From the NCBI GenBank assembly GCA_025463565.1, contig JAODAT010000123.1, forward strand, positions 1 through 43,137: DNA of 43,137 nt. The letters are read 5' to 3'. Below the pieces are notes generated by a model that was given only the letters and a program-made list of their open reading frames with translations, ran no database searches and was not told the DNA's origin. The position numbers were made by a program, and so were the translations under genes. Positions 26,660-35,612 of this stretch are shown one piece after another (within the stretch, counting starts at the first letter, position 1; each line of letters starts with the position of its first letter). The stretch comes from Microbacteriaceae bacterium. Lineage in GTDB: Bacteria > Actinomycetota > Actinomycetes > Actinomycetales > Microbacteriaceae.

Positions 26660-28582
26660 ATGAGCGATAAGTATCAACGGCTGCTCGACTACCTTGTGCA
26701 GTCGGATGGCTGGATAACGGCGACGGAGCTGGCGGACCAGCTGGGTGTTACGACACGCAGCGTTCGCAGTTATGTCACCGCGGCCAAGGCTGCGGCCCAT
26801 CCGCTTCCGATCATCACCGCATCCACCGCCGGGTATCGGATCAACCGTGAGGCCTATGCGACGTTCGCGTCCGGCGAGCGCGCCAAAGACAGCGACTTCG
26901 ATACGCCGCGCGATCGCGTCCATCACCTGGTTCGCAGGCTCACCGAGGCGCCGCAGGGACTGGATGTTCACGCCCTGGCCGACAGCCTCTTCGTGAGTGA
27001 GTCGACCATCGAGAGCGACCTGCGCAAGGTCAAAGCCCTCGGCGAGGATGCCGGGGTCACCCTCGCGCGCCATGGCAGCATCGTTTCCCTGACGGGCTCG
27101 GAAAGTGATCACCGCAGGCTGCTGAGCAAGTTGTTTCACAGCGAAAGCGCGCAGGGATTCCTGGAGCTTGAAAACGTGCAGCGCGAATTTGCGTCTGAGG
27201 ATCTCGGGGCATTCAAGACCGACCTCATCGAGATGCTCGACCGCCAGGGCTACTTCGTCAACGAGTACGGCATCAACAGTGTGCTGTTGCACACCGCGAT
27301 CGCGGTCGACCGGGTGCTGCGCGACCAGCGCGCGCCGGATCCGCTCCCGCGCACGCGCGACCCGGAGACCGAGCCGGTCGCATCCGGTCTCGCCATCCTG
27401 ATTTCGACGCACTTCGATGTGACGCTCGGCGACGTCGACCTCGACTACCTCGCAAAGCTACTGACCACGCGCGTCATTACGCCCGGCCAGGGACAGCCGG
27501 CGAAAGAGCTCATCGAGAATTACGTCGACCCCGAGAACCTCGCGCTCGTGCGCAGTATCGTCGCGCAGGTCAGCGAGGAGTACCTCGTAGACCTCAACGA
27601 CGAGGCATTCATGGTCCGGCTCGCATTGCACCTCAGCAACCTCGTGGCGCGGGCAGAGCAGAACTCGTACTCGAAGAATCCGCTCGTGCGCTCGATCAAG
27701 ACCTCCTATCCGATGATCTACGACGTCGCGGTTTTCATGGCATCGCAGATCCAGCGCGCAAAGTCGATCACGATGAATGACGACGAGATCTCCTACATCG
27801 CGCTGCACCTCGGATCGTTCCTCGAGCGGTTGTCCCGTCGTGAAGAACGACTGACCGTGGCAATCGTCTGCCCCGGGTACTACGACATGCACACCATCCT
27901 GCGCGAGCGGATTGAGGCAGCGCTCGGCGACGAGCTGTCGGTCGAAATCGTGGTGACGAGAACGGATATCGACTGGCTCGACTTCTCCACGGATCTGGTG
28001 CTCACGACCATCACCGGCAAGGGCGCGCTCGACAATGTGGTTGTCATCCAGCCGTTCCTGACCGACGGCGACATCGATAACATCCGTCGGGCGATCGCGC
28101 GCGTTCGCCGCCATGCGAGACGGGCCAAGATCAAGGATGACCTGCTGCTGTACTTCTCGGACGGCCTGTTCCTGCGCAACGAGGTCGCGGCCTCAGAGGT
28201 CGAAATGATCCGCAAGCTCGGCGCGCTGATGGTGTCGCACGGGATCATCGACGAGAGCTATGTGGATGGCGCGGTCGAGCGCGAGCTGATGTCATCCACC
28301 GCGTTCACCGACACCATCGCCGTCCCGCACGCCATGGTCATGAGCGCGACCCGCACATCCATCGCCATCGCCGTCAACGAATCGCCCATGAAGTGGGGCG
28401 ACAACCGGGTCAACGTGATTGCGCTGATCGCGTTCTCCTCTAGTGGTCGAAGCTCGTTCCAGGAGGTCTTCGATCAGTTCGTCGAGGTCTTCGCGGATCG
28501 CGGCGACGTGCTCGAGCTCGTCAAGCGCTCAACCGACTTCAGCAGTTTCATCGAAGAGTTGGTCCACGTCATCGGCGCCTAG
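26660..28582 (+). CDS. mtlR: Mannitol operon regulator MtlR (PRD transcription factor)
   Basis: 640 residues. Two N-terminal winged-helix regions (~8-50, ITATELADQLGVTTRSVRSY; ~85-140), two PRD domains with paired regulatory histidines (H211/H251 and H324/H383), an EIIB-like domain with C404 (VAIVCPGYYD), and a C-terminal EIIA-like domain with H557 (AVPHAMV). This is the layout of MtlR-type activators, whose activity depends on phosphorylation by HPr and by PTS subunits. ATG 26660 is chosen because it gives the family N-terminus; the open frame continues far upstream without meaning. Divergent from the operon it is expected to control. Confidence 0.93.
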   Translation: MSDKYQRLLDYLVQSDGWITATELADQLGVTTRSVRSYVTAAKAAAHPLPIITASTAGYRINREAYATFASGERAKDSDFDTPRDRVHHLVRRLTEAPQGLDVHALADSLFVSESTIESDLRKVKALGEDAGVTLARHGSIVSLTGSESDHRRLLSKLFHSESAQGFLELENVQREFASEDLGAFKTDLIEMLDRQGYFVNEYGINSVLLHTAIAVDRVLRDQRAPDPLPRTRDPETEPVASGLAILISTHFDVTLGDVDLDYLAKLLTTRVITPGQGQPAKELIENYVDPENLALVRSIVAQVSEEYLVDLNDEAFMVRLALHLSNLVARAEQNSYSKNPLVRSIKTSYPMIYDVAVFMASQIQRAKSITMNDDEISYIALHLGSFLERLSRREERLTVAIVCPGYYDMHTILRERIEAALGDELSVEIVVTRTDIDWLDFSTDLVLTTITGKGALDNVVVIQPFLTDGDIDNIRRAIARVRRHARRAKIKDDLLLYFSDGLFLRNEVAASEVEMIRKLGALMVSHGIIDESYVDGAVERELMSSTAFTDTIAVPHAMVMSATRTSIAIAVNESPMKWGDNRVNVIALIAFSSSGRSSFQEVFDQFVEVFADRGDVLELVKRSTDFSSFIEELVHVIGA

Positions 28583-28588
28583 CGCCCG

Positions 28589-28957
28589 CTACTTTCCCAT
28601 CGCGATAAGTGCCGCGGTCACCGCGGCGATGACGGCGAGGAACAGGTCGGCGGTAACCCCCGCTACGAGTCCCTTCGTGGTGCCCGCTTTCCGCGATGCG
28701 CGGATGCGCGCGACGGCGGCGGCCACCATGAACAGGGCCAGGCAGACTGCAGCAGCGATGCCGAGCCAGGGCACCCAGATGCCGACGATCAGTCCCGCTG
28801 CGCCAGCCCACTCCAGGATGCCGGTGATGCGCCAGAACCGCGGCTCGACGTGCAGCAGATCGCGCTGCTTGTTCGCGTACCCCAGTCCGAGCACTTTGCC
28901 TGCGCCCGTCACCAGGAACAGCAGCGCCAGTACGGCCGACACAATGATGTGAATCAT
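28589..28957 (-). CDS. DoxX-like small membrane protein
   Basis: 122 residues with four hydrophobic segments (~2-20, ~45-62, ~66-85, ~98-118). Motifs FLVTGAGKVLG and RFWRITGILEWAGAAGLIVG fit the DoxX/SURF4-like family. Members have been tied to redox or oxidative-stress roles, but function here is unknown. ATG 28957 is preferred over the longer frame. Convergent with mtlR (6-base gap). Confidence 0.82.
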   Translation of the reverse strand: MIHIIVSAVLALLFLVTGAGKVLGLGYANKQRDLLHVEPRFWRITGILEWAGAAGLIVGIWVPWLGIAAAVCLALFMVAAAVARIRASRKAGTTKGLVAGVTADLFLAVIAAVTAALIAMGK

Positions 28958-28981
28958 GTGCCAATCATCCCCGACCCGGCC

Positions 28982-29049
28982 GCGATTGTGCCCTCCCGTC
29001 GCGAATGTTTGTGCGCGCGCACGAACATCCGTTCCGCGAGCGCACAATC
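28982..29049. repeat. Complex hairpin element, second GATTGTGC copy
   Basis: Outer arms GATTGTGC (28984-28991) and GCACAATC (29042-29049). An inner strong dyad TGTTTGTGCGC/GCGCACGAACA, with one wobble, is centred near 29016. It starts 30 bases after the ccsB stop and shares its arm with 4361-4411. Confidence 0.6.
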
Positions 29050-29078
29050 ACCGGGTGGACGGCACCCGTACAGCGGGC

Positions 29079-30065
29079 TTACAGACCGCTGTAAGCGTGC
29101 AACCCGTGGAAGTACAGGTTGACCACCGTGAAGTTGAACATGACCGCCGCGAAGCCCACGAGCGCGAGCCAGGCGGACCGCGATCCGCGCCATCCGCGAG
29201 TCGCACGAGCGTGGATGTAGCCGGCGAAGATGGTCCAGATGATGAACGTCCACACCTCTTTGGTGTCCCAGCCCCAGTAGCGACCCCAGGCATGCTCGGC
29301 CCAGATGGCGCCTGCCATGAGTGTGAAGGTCCAGAACACGAAGCCGACCACGACGACGCGGTATGCGAGGTTCTCGAGCTTCACCGAGTCGGGGAAGGTC
29401 TGCATGAACTTGAGCGAGGGCAGGCCGCCGTGCTCGCGTCGGGTCTGGAGCAGCTGCACGATCGACAGTCCGGCGCCGACGGCGAAGAACGCGGTGCCGA
29501 GGGTCGCGACGAAGACGTGGATGACCAGCCAGTACGACTGCAGCGCCGGCGGCAGCGGTACGACATCGACATAGAATCCGACGGTTCCGAAGCCCAGCAC
29601 GATGAGCACGAACCCGGTGATGTACGCGCCCAGGAACATCAGCGGCTGCCAGATCTGCACGAAGATGAAGACGCCGACGATGATGGCGGATGCCGTCAGC
29701 GAGAACTCGAACATGTTCGCCCAGGGAACGCGGTGGGCCGCGACACCTCGCAGCACATCGCCTCCGACGTGAAGCACGAAGCCGAGCACGGTGAGCGCGA
29801 ACGCCACCCGCGCGAAGGGGTTGTTGCGCCGCGTGACCGGCTCCGCAGGAGCTGCGGGCCGCTCCAGAACGACCGTGCCGCCTGCGCTCGCAAGCTTGCC
29901 GACGCCAGCGGTGGAGACGACCTCGGCTACGGGCGTGTTCACGGCCGTGGCCAGCGCCGAACGGCGGGCCAGGTCCAGCGTGTAGGCGATGAATGCGAAC
30001 AGGTAGATGGCCATGGCCGAGTAGACGGCGACGAGCGAGTACGAAGCTAGGGCGGCTGTAGTCAC
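29079..30065 (-). CDS. ccsB: Cytochrome c biogenesis protein CcsB (haem handling, system II)
   Basis: 328-residue membrane protein with about eight helices. The haem-binding tryptophan-rich loop WGRYWGWDTKEVW lies in the last third. With ResB it exports haem and attaches it to apocytochrome c outside the membrane. Start is GTG 30065, overlapping the resB stop as GTGA. Residues ~32-75 form a cytoplasmic linker between helices 1 and 2. Last gene of the operon. Confidence 0.94.
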   Translation of the reverse strand: MTTAALASYSLVAVYSAMAIYLFAFIAYTLDLARRSALATAVNTPVAEVVSTAGVGKLASAGGTVVLERPAAPAEPVTRRNNPFARVAFALTVLGFVLHVGGDVLRGVAAHRVPWANMFEFSLTASAIIVGVFIFVQIWQPLMFLGAYITGFVLIVLGFGTVGFYVDVVPLPPALQSYWLVIHVFVATLGTAFFAVGAGLSIVQLLQTRREHGGLPSLKFMQTFPDSVKLENLAYRVVVVGFVFWTFTLMAGAIWAEHAWGRYWGWDTKEVWTFIIWTIFAGYIHARATRGWRGSRSAWLALVGFAAVMFNFTVVNLYFHGLHAYSGL

Positions 30066-31741
30066 GGTGTCAGCTTAAGCCCGAGTTGCTGGGAGTGCCG
30101 TGCCGCGATGTCCGCCACCGCCGACTCGAGCCCGGGGTCTTCACCACGGGCGAGTCCGGCGTACTCGAGGCGGAGGCCACCATCCTCCTGCTCGACCGCT
30201 TTCACCCAGACCCGGCGGCGCGGAATGAACAGGCCGGTGAGCAGCCCGAGTACGACGCAGATCGCGAAGAACAGCACCCAACCGAGGGTCGGATCGCGAT
30301 GGATGTCGAGCGAAGCGAAGCGCTGCACGCTCTTCTCGAGGTTGCCCTTCTGGTCCGCCGGCGCCATGTTGTCGAAGCTGATGGTTCCGAGGCCGCCCGG
30401 GATCTTCGCGCTCTGGCCCGGCTTCAGGTGGATGGCCGCCGTCGCGACATCCGGTCCCGCTACCTCCGTCATCTTCGAGACGTCGAGCGAGTAGACCGAC
30501 TTCGGCGCACCGGAGTTGATTCCGAGGTTGCCCGTGTACATGACGAACGAGATCTCGGGGTTCAGCAGGTCGGGGTTCACGGAGGCCAGGCTCCCGTCCG
30601 ACGCTTTCTGGGCGGTCGGATAGAAGAAGCTGCGGATGCCCACCTGCTTGGCCAGGCCATCCGGAATCTTGACGATGCCGAGCGAGGTGAGGTTGGCGTC
30701 CTGGGCGAGGTAGATCACCGGCTCGGAGAAGACGATGGTGCCCGACGGGTCGCGCACGGTGATGTGCGGTGCGTAGCCGTTGCCCAGCAGGTAGACCTGG
30801 TTTCCGCCGATCTCGAGCGGCGAGTTCACCTTGATGGTCTGGTCGGTGCCCTTGGTGCTCGTGCCGTCGTAGGTGGTGACCTTCGCCGTGTAGTCGATCG
30901 GCTCGCCGAGGGCGTTGGTGTTCTGCTCCTCGTACTTCGCGGTGAAGGAGTTGAGCTTGATGCGATACGGCACCAGCTGGCCGTCGGTGAAGAACCGGCC
31001 GGGGCTGAACGAGTCGAAGCTCACCCGCACGTTGGCGAAGGCCTGCCCGGTGACCAGCGCGCGCTGGCCGGTGTAGCCGAAGCCGCTGCCGATTCCGACG
31101 GAGATGAGGATGCCGATGAGCGCCGTGTGGAACAGCAGGTTGCCGGTCTCCCGCAGGTAGCCGCGCTCGGCGGACACCGATAAGTCCTTCGAATCAAACA
31201 GCTGCACGCGATAGCCGCTGCGGCGAAGCACGGAGCGGGCCGCCTCGATGGCCGAGGCCGGCGTGATCACGGCGCCGGCGGCATCCGTCTGGCCTGCCGC
31301 CATCTCCGAGGCAGAGAACGTGCCCAACCTCTCGAGGTGAGCGGGGGTGCGCGGCGGCCGCGAGCGCAGCGCCCTGGCGTGGTGGATCGCGCGCGGGATG
31401 ACGCAGCCGATCAGCGAGATGAACAGCAGCAGGTAGATGGCCGAGAACCACACCGAGGTGTACACGTCGAACAGCTGGAACTTGTCGAGAATCGGCGCGG
31501 TGTCTGGATGCTCGGCGAAGTACTGCGTCACACCGTTCGGGTCCGAGCTGCGCTGAGAGAACAGCGAACCGGGCACCGCCGCGATCGCGAGCAGCAGGAG
31601 CAGGAACAGCGCGGTGCGCATGCTGGTGAGCTGGCGCCAGAAGAAGCGTAAATAGCCGACGATTCCGAGGCGGGGCTGCGCGATGCCGGAGTCCTTCGGC
31701 GCGGGCGCCGGCGAATCGATGTGATCAGATGGGCGAGACAA
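30062..31741 (-). CDS. resB: Cytochrome c biogenesis protein ResB
   Basis: 559 residues. Three N-terminal membrane helices (~32-55, ~90-112, ~195-218) are followed by a large extracytoplasmic domain and a final helix (~485-505, GWVLFFAICVVLGLLTGLF). This is the typical ResB/Ccs1 layout; it works with CcsB in haem ligation. No ATG or GTG fits the N-terminus: the frame appears to start at TTG 31741, three bases after GGGAGGA, within the end of ccdA (17-base overlap). The start is therefore less certain than the gene. Confidence 0.92.
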   Translation of the reverse strand: MSRPSDHIDSPAPAPKDSGIAQPRLGIVGYLRFFWRQLTSMRTALFLLLLLAIAAVPGSLFSQRSSDPNGVTQYFAEHPDTAPILDKFQLFDVYTSVWFSAIYLLLFISLIGCVIPRAIHHARALRSRPPRTPAHLERLGTFSASEMAAGQTDAAGAVITPASAIEAARSVLRRSGYRVQLFDSKDLSVSAERGYLRETGNLLFHTALIGILISVGIGSGFGYTGQRALVTGQAFANVRVSFDSFSPGRFFTDGQLVPYRIKLNSFTAKYEEQNTNALGEPIDYTAKVTTYDGTSTKGTDQTIKVNSPLEIGGNQVYLLGNGYAPHITVRDPSGTIVFSEPVIYLAQDANLTSLGIVKIPDGLAKQVGIRSFFYPTAQKASDGSLASVNPDLLNPEISFVMYTGNLGINSGAPKSVYSLDVSKMTEVAGPDVATAAIHLKPGQSAKIPGGLGTISFDNMAPADQKGNLEKSVQRFASLDIHRDPTLGWVLFFAICVVLGLLTGLFIPRRRVWVKAVEQEDGGLRLEYAGLARGEDPGLESAVADIAARHSQQLGLKLTP

Positions 31742-32465
31742 TTCCTCCCATCACCGCCCCGAGGGCCGACATGATGAGCTGCCAGAGGCCGGTGACCATG
31801 ATGAGTCCGATCAGTATGAGGAGCGCTCCGCCCACGATGTTGATGGCACGAATGTGCCGCTTCACCCAGCGAAGAGAGCCGCCGACCCAGTTGAGGCCGA
31901 GCGCGACGAGCAGGAAAGGGATGCCGAGGCCGAGGCAGTAGAAGACCCCGATGAGCGCGCCGCGCCAGAGGCTTCCGCTGCCGGAACTCAGCGTGAGAGC
32001 AGCGGCGAGGGTGGGGCTGATGCACGGCGTCCAGCCGAGGCCGAACACGATGCCGAGCAGCGGCGCTCCGCCGAGGCCGGTCGCAACCCGCCACTCGGGC
32101 TTGAAGCTGCGCTGCATGAAGCTGAACTGTCCGATGAAGACGAGGCCCATGAGGATGAGCACCACGCCCGCGATCCGCGTGATGAGTCCGATCCACGGGA
32201 TGAGCAGCAAGCCCGCCAGCGAGAACACGATGTTGATGGTGATGAACACCACGCTGAAACCGAGCACGAACAGCGCGACACCGATCAGCAGCCGACCGCG
32301 ACCCTTGCGTTCCTGAGTCGACGCGAACCCGCCGACGTAGGCGAGGTAGCCCGGAACCAGCGGCAGTACGCACGGCGAGAGGAAGGCGACCAGGCCCGCG
32401 GCGAGCGCCAGCGGCAGCACGAGGGCGAGGTTGCCGAACTCGGCAAACGACGTTATTCCGCTCAC
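31725..32465 (-). CDS. ccdA: CcdA thiol-disulfide transporter
   Basis: 246-residue membrane protein with six helices. The two redox cysteines are C32 in AFLSPCVLPLVPGY and C148 in GWTPCISPTLAAAL. It moves reducing electrons across the membrane to the ResA-type thioredoxin encoded just upstream, keeping apocytochrome CXXCH cysteines reduced. Start is GTG 32465, overlapping the resA stop as GTGA. Confidence 0.94.
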   Translation of the reverse strand: MSGITSFAEFGNLALVLPLALAAGLVAFLSPCVLPLVPGYLAYVGGFASTQERKGRGRLLIGVALFVLGFSVVFITINIVFSLAGLLLIPWIGLITRIAGVVLILMGLVFIGQFSFMQRSFKPEWRVATGLGGAPLLGIVFGLGWTPCISPTLAAALTLSSGSGSLWRGALIGVFYCLGLGIPFLLVALGLNWVGGSLRWVKRHIRAINIVGGALLILIGLIMVTGLWQLIMSALGAVMGGIVSPI

Positions 32466-33055
32466 TTCTGCTCGGCCAGCGTCTGGGTGATCAGGGTGTT
32501 GAGAATGGATGACGACTGCAGCTCGCCGACGATGCGCGCGGCCACGCGACCCTTGGTGTCGAGCACGAAGGTGACCGGCACCGTGTTGGCGGAGATCGCG
32601 CCGTGGAATGCGATGCGCGCCGAGCCGCTGTCGACGTCCATCACAGAGGGGTAGGTCACCTTGTGCGACTTCTCGAACGCGATCGCGGTGTCGGCCTGGT
32701 CGATCGTGTTGACGCCGATGAAGGAGACGCCGTCGTCCTGGTACTGGTCGGAGAGCCCCTGGAGGATGGGCGCCTCGGCACGGCAGGGGGCGCAACTGGA
32801 GTACCAGAAGTTCACCACAACGACCTTGCCGCGATACGTGCTGAGCGAGAGCGGCGAGCCGTCTTCGGTCTTGCCGGTGAACTCGAGCGGGGCACCGCGG
32901 TCGGCGGGCTTCACCAGCACGGGCTGGCCGCTGTCGTCGATGTAGTTGGAGTTGGTCGCGCTGGAGTCGAGTGCCGTCGATGACGCACAGCCCGTCAGCG
33001 CGAGCATGGCGAAAGCCGCTATAGCGATGGCGCGCTTCACGGCGCCCCCGTTCAT
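32462..33055 (-). CDS. resA: TlpA/ResA family lipoprotein thiol-disulfide oxidoreductase
   Basis: 197 residues. A lipoprotein signal peptide with lipobox ALTGC gives lipidated C23. A thioredoxin fold follows with active site C88-A-P-C91 (FWYSSCAPCRAEAP). Predicted to reduce apocytochrome c cysteines outside the membrane, receiving electrons from CcdA. ATG 33055 overlaps the histidine phosphatase stop as ATGA; the longer frame upstream is spurious. Confidence 0.93.
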   Translation of the reverse strand: MNGGAVKRAIAIAAFAMLALTGCASSTALDSSATNSNYIDDSGQPVLVKPADRGAPLEFTGKTEDGSPLSLSTYRGKVVVVNFWYSSCAPCRAEAPILQGLSDQYQDDGVSFIGVNTIDQADTAIAFEKSHKVTYPSVMDVDSGSARIAFHGAISANTVPVTFVLDTKGRVAARIVGELQSSSILNTLITQTLAEQK

Positions 33056-33690
33056 ACCGCCCCCGTGTCGATGGCCCTGGCCAGAATCTCTGACGACAGG
33101 TCTCTGTAGCCCACCTCGACGAACGCGTCGCCGCGGCGCTCCAGCGTGGTGATGCTCGACAGAGTGCAGCGTCGCGCGCGCGGGTCGTGGAACGAGCGCA
33201 GGCCACTGACCGCGCGCTGCACCATCACGATCGGCATCTGGTGGCTCACCATCACCACCTCGCCGGTCTCGACGGAGGCCCATGCGTCGTCGATCGCCGC
33301 GAACATCCGGCGCACCACATGCGCGTACGGCTCACCCCAGCTGGGCTTGAACGGGTTCATCACCCAGGGCCACACCCGCGGGTGCAGCAGGATGCTCGGG
33401 CCGAACTCGTACGTGCCGCCCTCGAACTTGTTCGTGGGCTCGATCAGTCGCTCGTCGGTCTGGATCGGCAGGTCGAAGTTTTTGGCCCACGGCTCGGCCG
33501 ACTCCTGGGCCCGCAACAGCGGGCTTGCGAACAGTGCGCTGACCGGATGCCCGGCCAGCTCGTCCGCTGCGGCCTGCGCCATCTCTTTGCCGAGGTCCGA
33601 CAGGTGGAACCCGGGCAGTCGCCCATAAAGGACCCCGGTCGGGTTGTGCACCTCGCCGTGCCTCACGAGATGGATCTGGGTCGCTGCCAC
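33052..33690 (-). CDS. Histidine phosphatase (phosphoglycerate-mutase superfamily)
   Basis: About 212 residues with the N-terminal RHG catalytic motif (IHLVRHGEVHNP) and the later VSHQMPI histidine. The substrate is unknown. Start is uncertain: GTG 33690 gives MAATQIHLVRHG, typical of the family, while GTG 33711 would add seven residues. It heads the cytochrome c biogenesis operon, a linkage I recall from other Actinobacteria, though its link to cytochrome assembly is not evident from sequence. Confidence 0.85.
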   Translation of the reverse strand: MAATQIHLVRHGEVHNPTGVLYGRLPGFHLSDLGKEMAQAAADELAGHPVSALFASPLLRAQESAEPWAKNFDLPIQTDERLIEPTNKFEGGTYEFGPSILLHPRVWPWVMNPFKPSWGEPYAHVVRRMFAAIDDAWASVETGEVVMVSHQMPIVMVQRAVSGLRSFHDPRARRCTLSSITTLERRGDAFVEVGYRDLSSEILARAIDTGAV

Positions 33691-33741
33691 GGCCCCAAGT
33701 CTACGTTTCACCGTCCTGCGGAAATCCCGTGAGTAAACTCG

Positions 33742-35073
33742 GTGACCGTGACAACACGCACCCTCATCAAGAACCTTGCCGCCGCTACGGACGGGCCGGT
33801 GAGCGTTTCCGGGTGGGTCGAGGTGATCCGCGACCAGAAGAAGGTGCAGTTCGTCGTGCTGCGCGACGAGTCGGGTGCTGTGCAGCTGGTCAACCCGAAG
33901 GGCGACCCTTCGACAGGCTCAGAGACCGATGAACTCGCAGACAAGATATCGAGTCTGACCCAGGGCACCTTCCTCACCGCGACCGGCGAGCTGAAGCACG
34001 ACGAGCGCGTGAAGCTCGGCGGCGTCGAGATCAAGCTCGACGGGCTGGTGATCGCGGCGATGGCCCTGCCCGAGAACCCCATTGCGGCGGACTCCGGCCT
34101 CGACAAGCGCATGGACTGGCGCTTCATTGACCTGCGCCGTCCCGAGCAGAACCTCATCGCGCGCATCCAGACCACCTTCGAGCACGCGCTCCGCACCTAC
34201 TGGGTCGAGCACGACTTCATCGAGATCCACACCCCGAAGCTGATGGCGAGCGCGAGCGAGTCGAAGGCCGAGCTGTTCGAGGTGAAGTACTTCGAGGGCA
34301 AGGCGTTCCTGTCGCAGAGCCCGCAGTTCTTCAAGCAGATGGCGCAGCCGGCCGGCTTCGGCAAGATCTTCGAGGTGGGCCCGGCGTTCCGCGCGGACCC
34401 CAGCTTCACCAGCCGCCACGCCACCGAGTTCACCAGCGTCGACACCGAGTTCAGCTGGATCGACAGTCACGAAGACGTGATGAAGCTGCACGAAGAGCTG
34501 CTGGTCGCCGGTCTCACCGCGGTCAAGGAGAAGCACGGCGAGCAAATCAAGGAACTGTTCGATGTAGAGGTGACCGTTCCGACGGTGCCGTTCCCGCGCA
34601 TCCCGCTCGCCGAGGCGAAGCGCATCATCGCCGAGCGCGGTTACGAGGTGCCGCGGGCCGATGACGACATGGACCCCGAGGGCGAGCGCCAGATCGCGGC
34701 GTACGTGAAGGAGACGTTCGGGCACGAGTTCGTGTTCCTCACCGACTATGCCTCCAGCATCCGGCCGTTCTATCACATGCGGCACGCTGACGATGAGACA
34801 CTCACCAACAGCTACGACCTCATCTTCAATGGGGTCGAGATCTCCACCGGAGCGCAGCGCGAGCACCGCATCGACGTGCTCATCGAGAACGCGAAGGCCA
34901 AGAAGCTCGACCCGGAAGAGATCGGGTTCTACCTCGACTTCTTCCGCTACGGGGTGCCGCCGCATGGCGGGTTCGGCATGGGACTCAGCCGCGTGATCAT
35001 GCTGATGCTGCACCTGGCGAACCTCCGCGAGGTCACCTACCTGTTCCGCGGGCCCACCCGGCTGCTGCCCTAG
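33742..35073 (+). CDS. aspS: Aspartate--tRNA ligase, short archaeal/eukaryal type (likely Asp/Asn)
   Basis: 443-residue class IIb synthetase: an N-terminal OB-fold anticodon domain (SGWVEVIRDQ), then motif 2 (FEVGPAFRADPSFTSRHATE) and motif 3 (GGFGMGLSRVIM). It lacks the ~150-residue GAD insertion of ordinary bacterial AspRS, so it belongs to the archaeal-like class, often non-discriminating when AsnRS is absent. GTG 33742 or GTG 33748 could be the start. Residues 54-60 (GDPSTGS) are encoded by a dispersed repeat and look inserted into an OB-fold loop. Confidence 0.93.
   Translation: MTVTTRTLIKNLAAATDGPVSVSGWVEVIRDQKKVQFVVLRDESGAVQLVNPKGDPSTGSETDELADKISSLTQGTFLTATGELKHDERVKLGGVEIKLDGLVIAAMALPENPIAADSGLDKRMDWRFIDLRRPEQNLIARIQTTFEHALRTYWVEHDFIEIHTPKLMASASESKAELFEVKYFEGKAFLSQSPQFFKQMAQPAGFGKIFEVGPAFRADPSFTSRHATEFTSVDTEFSWIDSHEDVMKLHEELLVAGLTAVKEKHGEQIKELFDVEVTVPTVPFPRIPLAEAKRIIAERGYEVPRADDDMDPEGERQIAAYVKETFGHEFVFLTDYASSIRPFYHMRHADDETLTNSYDLIFNGVEISTGAQREHRIDVLIENAKAKKLDPEEIGFYLDFFRYGVPPHGGFGMGLSRVIMLMLHLANLREVTYLFRGPTRLLP
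33904..33927 (+). repeat. 24-base dispersed repeat inside aspS
   Basis: Reads GACCCTTCGACAGGCTCAGA then GACC. It has 22 of 24 bases in common with the element in the fprA-like gene (7891-7914), in the same reading frame. Confidence 0.8.
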
Positions 35074-35078
35074 GCACG

Positions 35079-35612
35079 ATGACCGTCGAGGGCCTCCGTT
35101 CGCGTGCGAGAGAGGTGCAGCACGGGTTCAAAGACCTCGTCGCCATGGCGACGGACATCGAAACACGGCACGCGGATGAGGTGCTCCGGATCGCAGACGA
35201 GCTCCGGGCAGCGCCGGAACACCAGGCGCGCATGCTCGCGATCATCATCTGGGGAGACCTGGCCGGGCAGCATCCCGAGCTGATCACCCGCCTGCGCGAC
35301 GACGTGAGCCCCGACCCGGACTGGCGGGTGCAGGAGATGCTGGCGCGGTCGTTCACCGCCTGGTGCACGGCGAACGGATGGGAGGCATCGGTGCCGACGA
35401 TCGCGAGTTGGCTCGCCGACCCGCGGCCGCACGTCAGGCGTGCCGCCACCGAGGGACCGCGCGTCTGGACCAGCCGGGACTACTTCCGGGCGCATCCCGA
35501 GATCGCGGTCGGCATGCTGCGCGGGCAGCTCGACGACCCGGATGACTACGCCCGCCGTTCGGCCGAGAACGCGCTCCGCGACGTGCTCAAGCGGTATCCC
35601 CGGCTGATTTAG
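35079..35612 (+). CDS. HEAT-repeat protein resembling DNA alkylation repair enzymes
   Basis: 177 residues, all-helical. It contains WRVQEMLARSFTAWC, PHVRRAATEGPRVW and DYARRSAENALRDVLKRYP, which look like the HEAT repeats of AlkC/AlkD-type DNA glycosylases. It is shorter than AlkD (~230), so function is uncertain. ATG 35079 lies 5 bases after the aspS stop, so the two are co-transcribed. A perfect 27-base inverted repeat starts one base after its stop. Confidence 0.75.
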   Translation: MTVEGLRSRAREVQHGFKDLVAMATDIETRHADEVLRIADELRAAPEHQARMLAIIIWGDLAGQHPELITRLRDDVSPDPDWRVQEMLARSFTAWCTANGWEASVPTIASWLADPRPHVRRAATEGPRVWTSRDYFRAHPEIAVGMLRGQLDDPDDYARRSAENALRDVLKRYPRLI

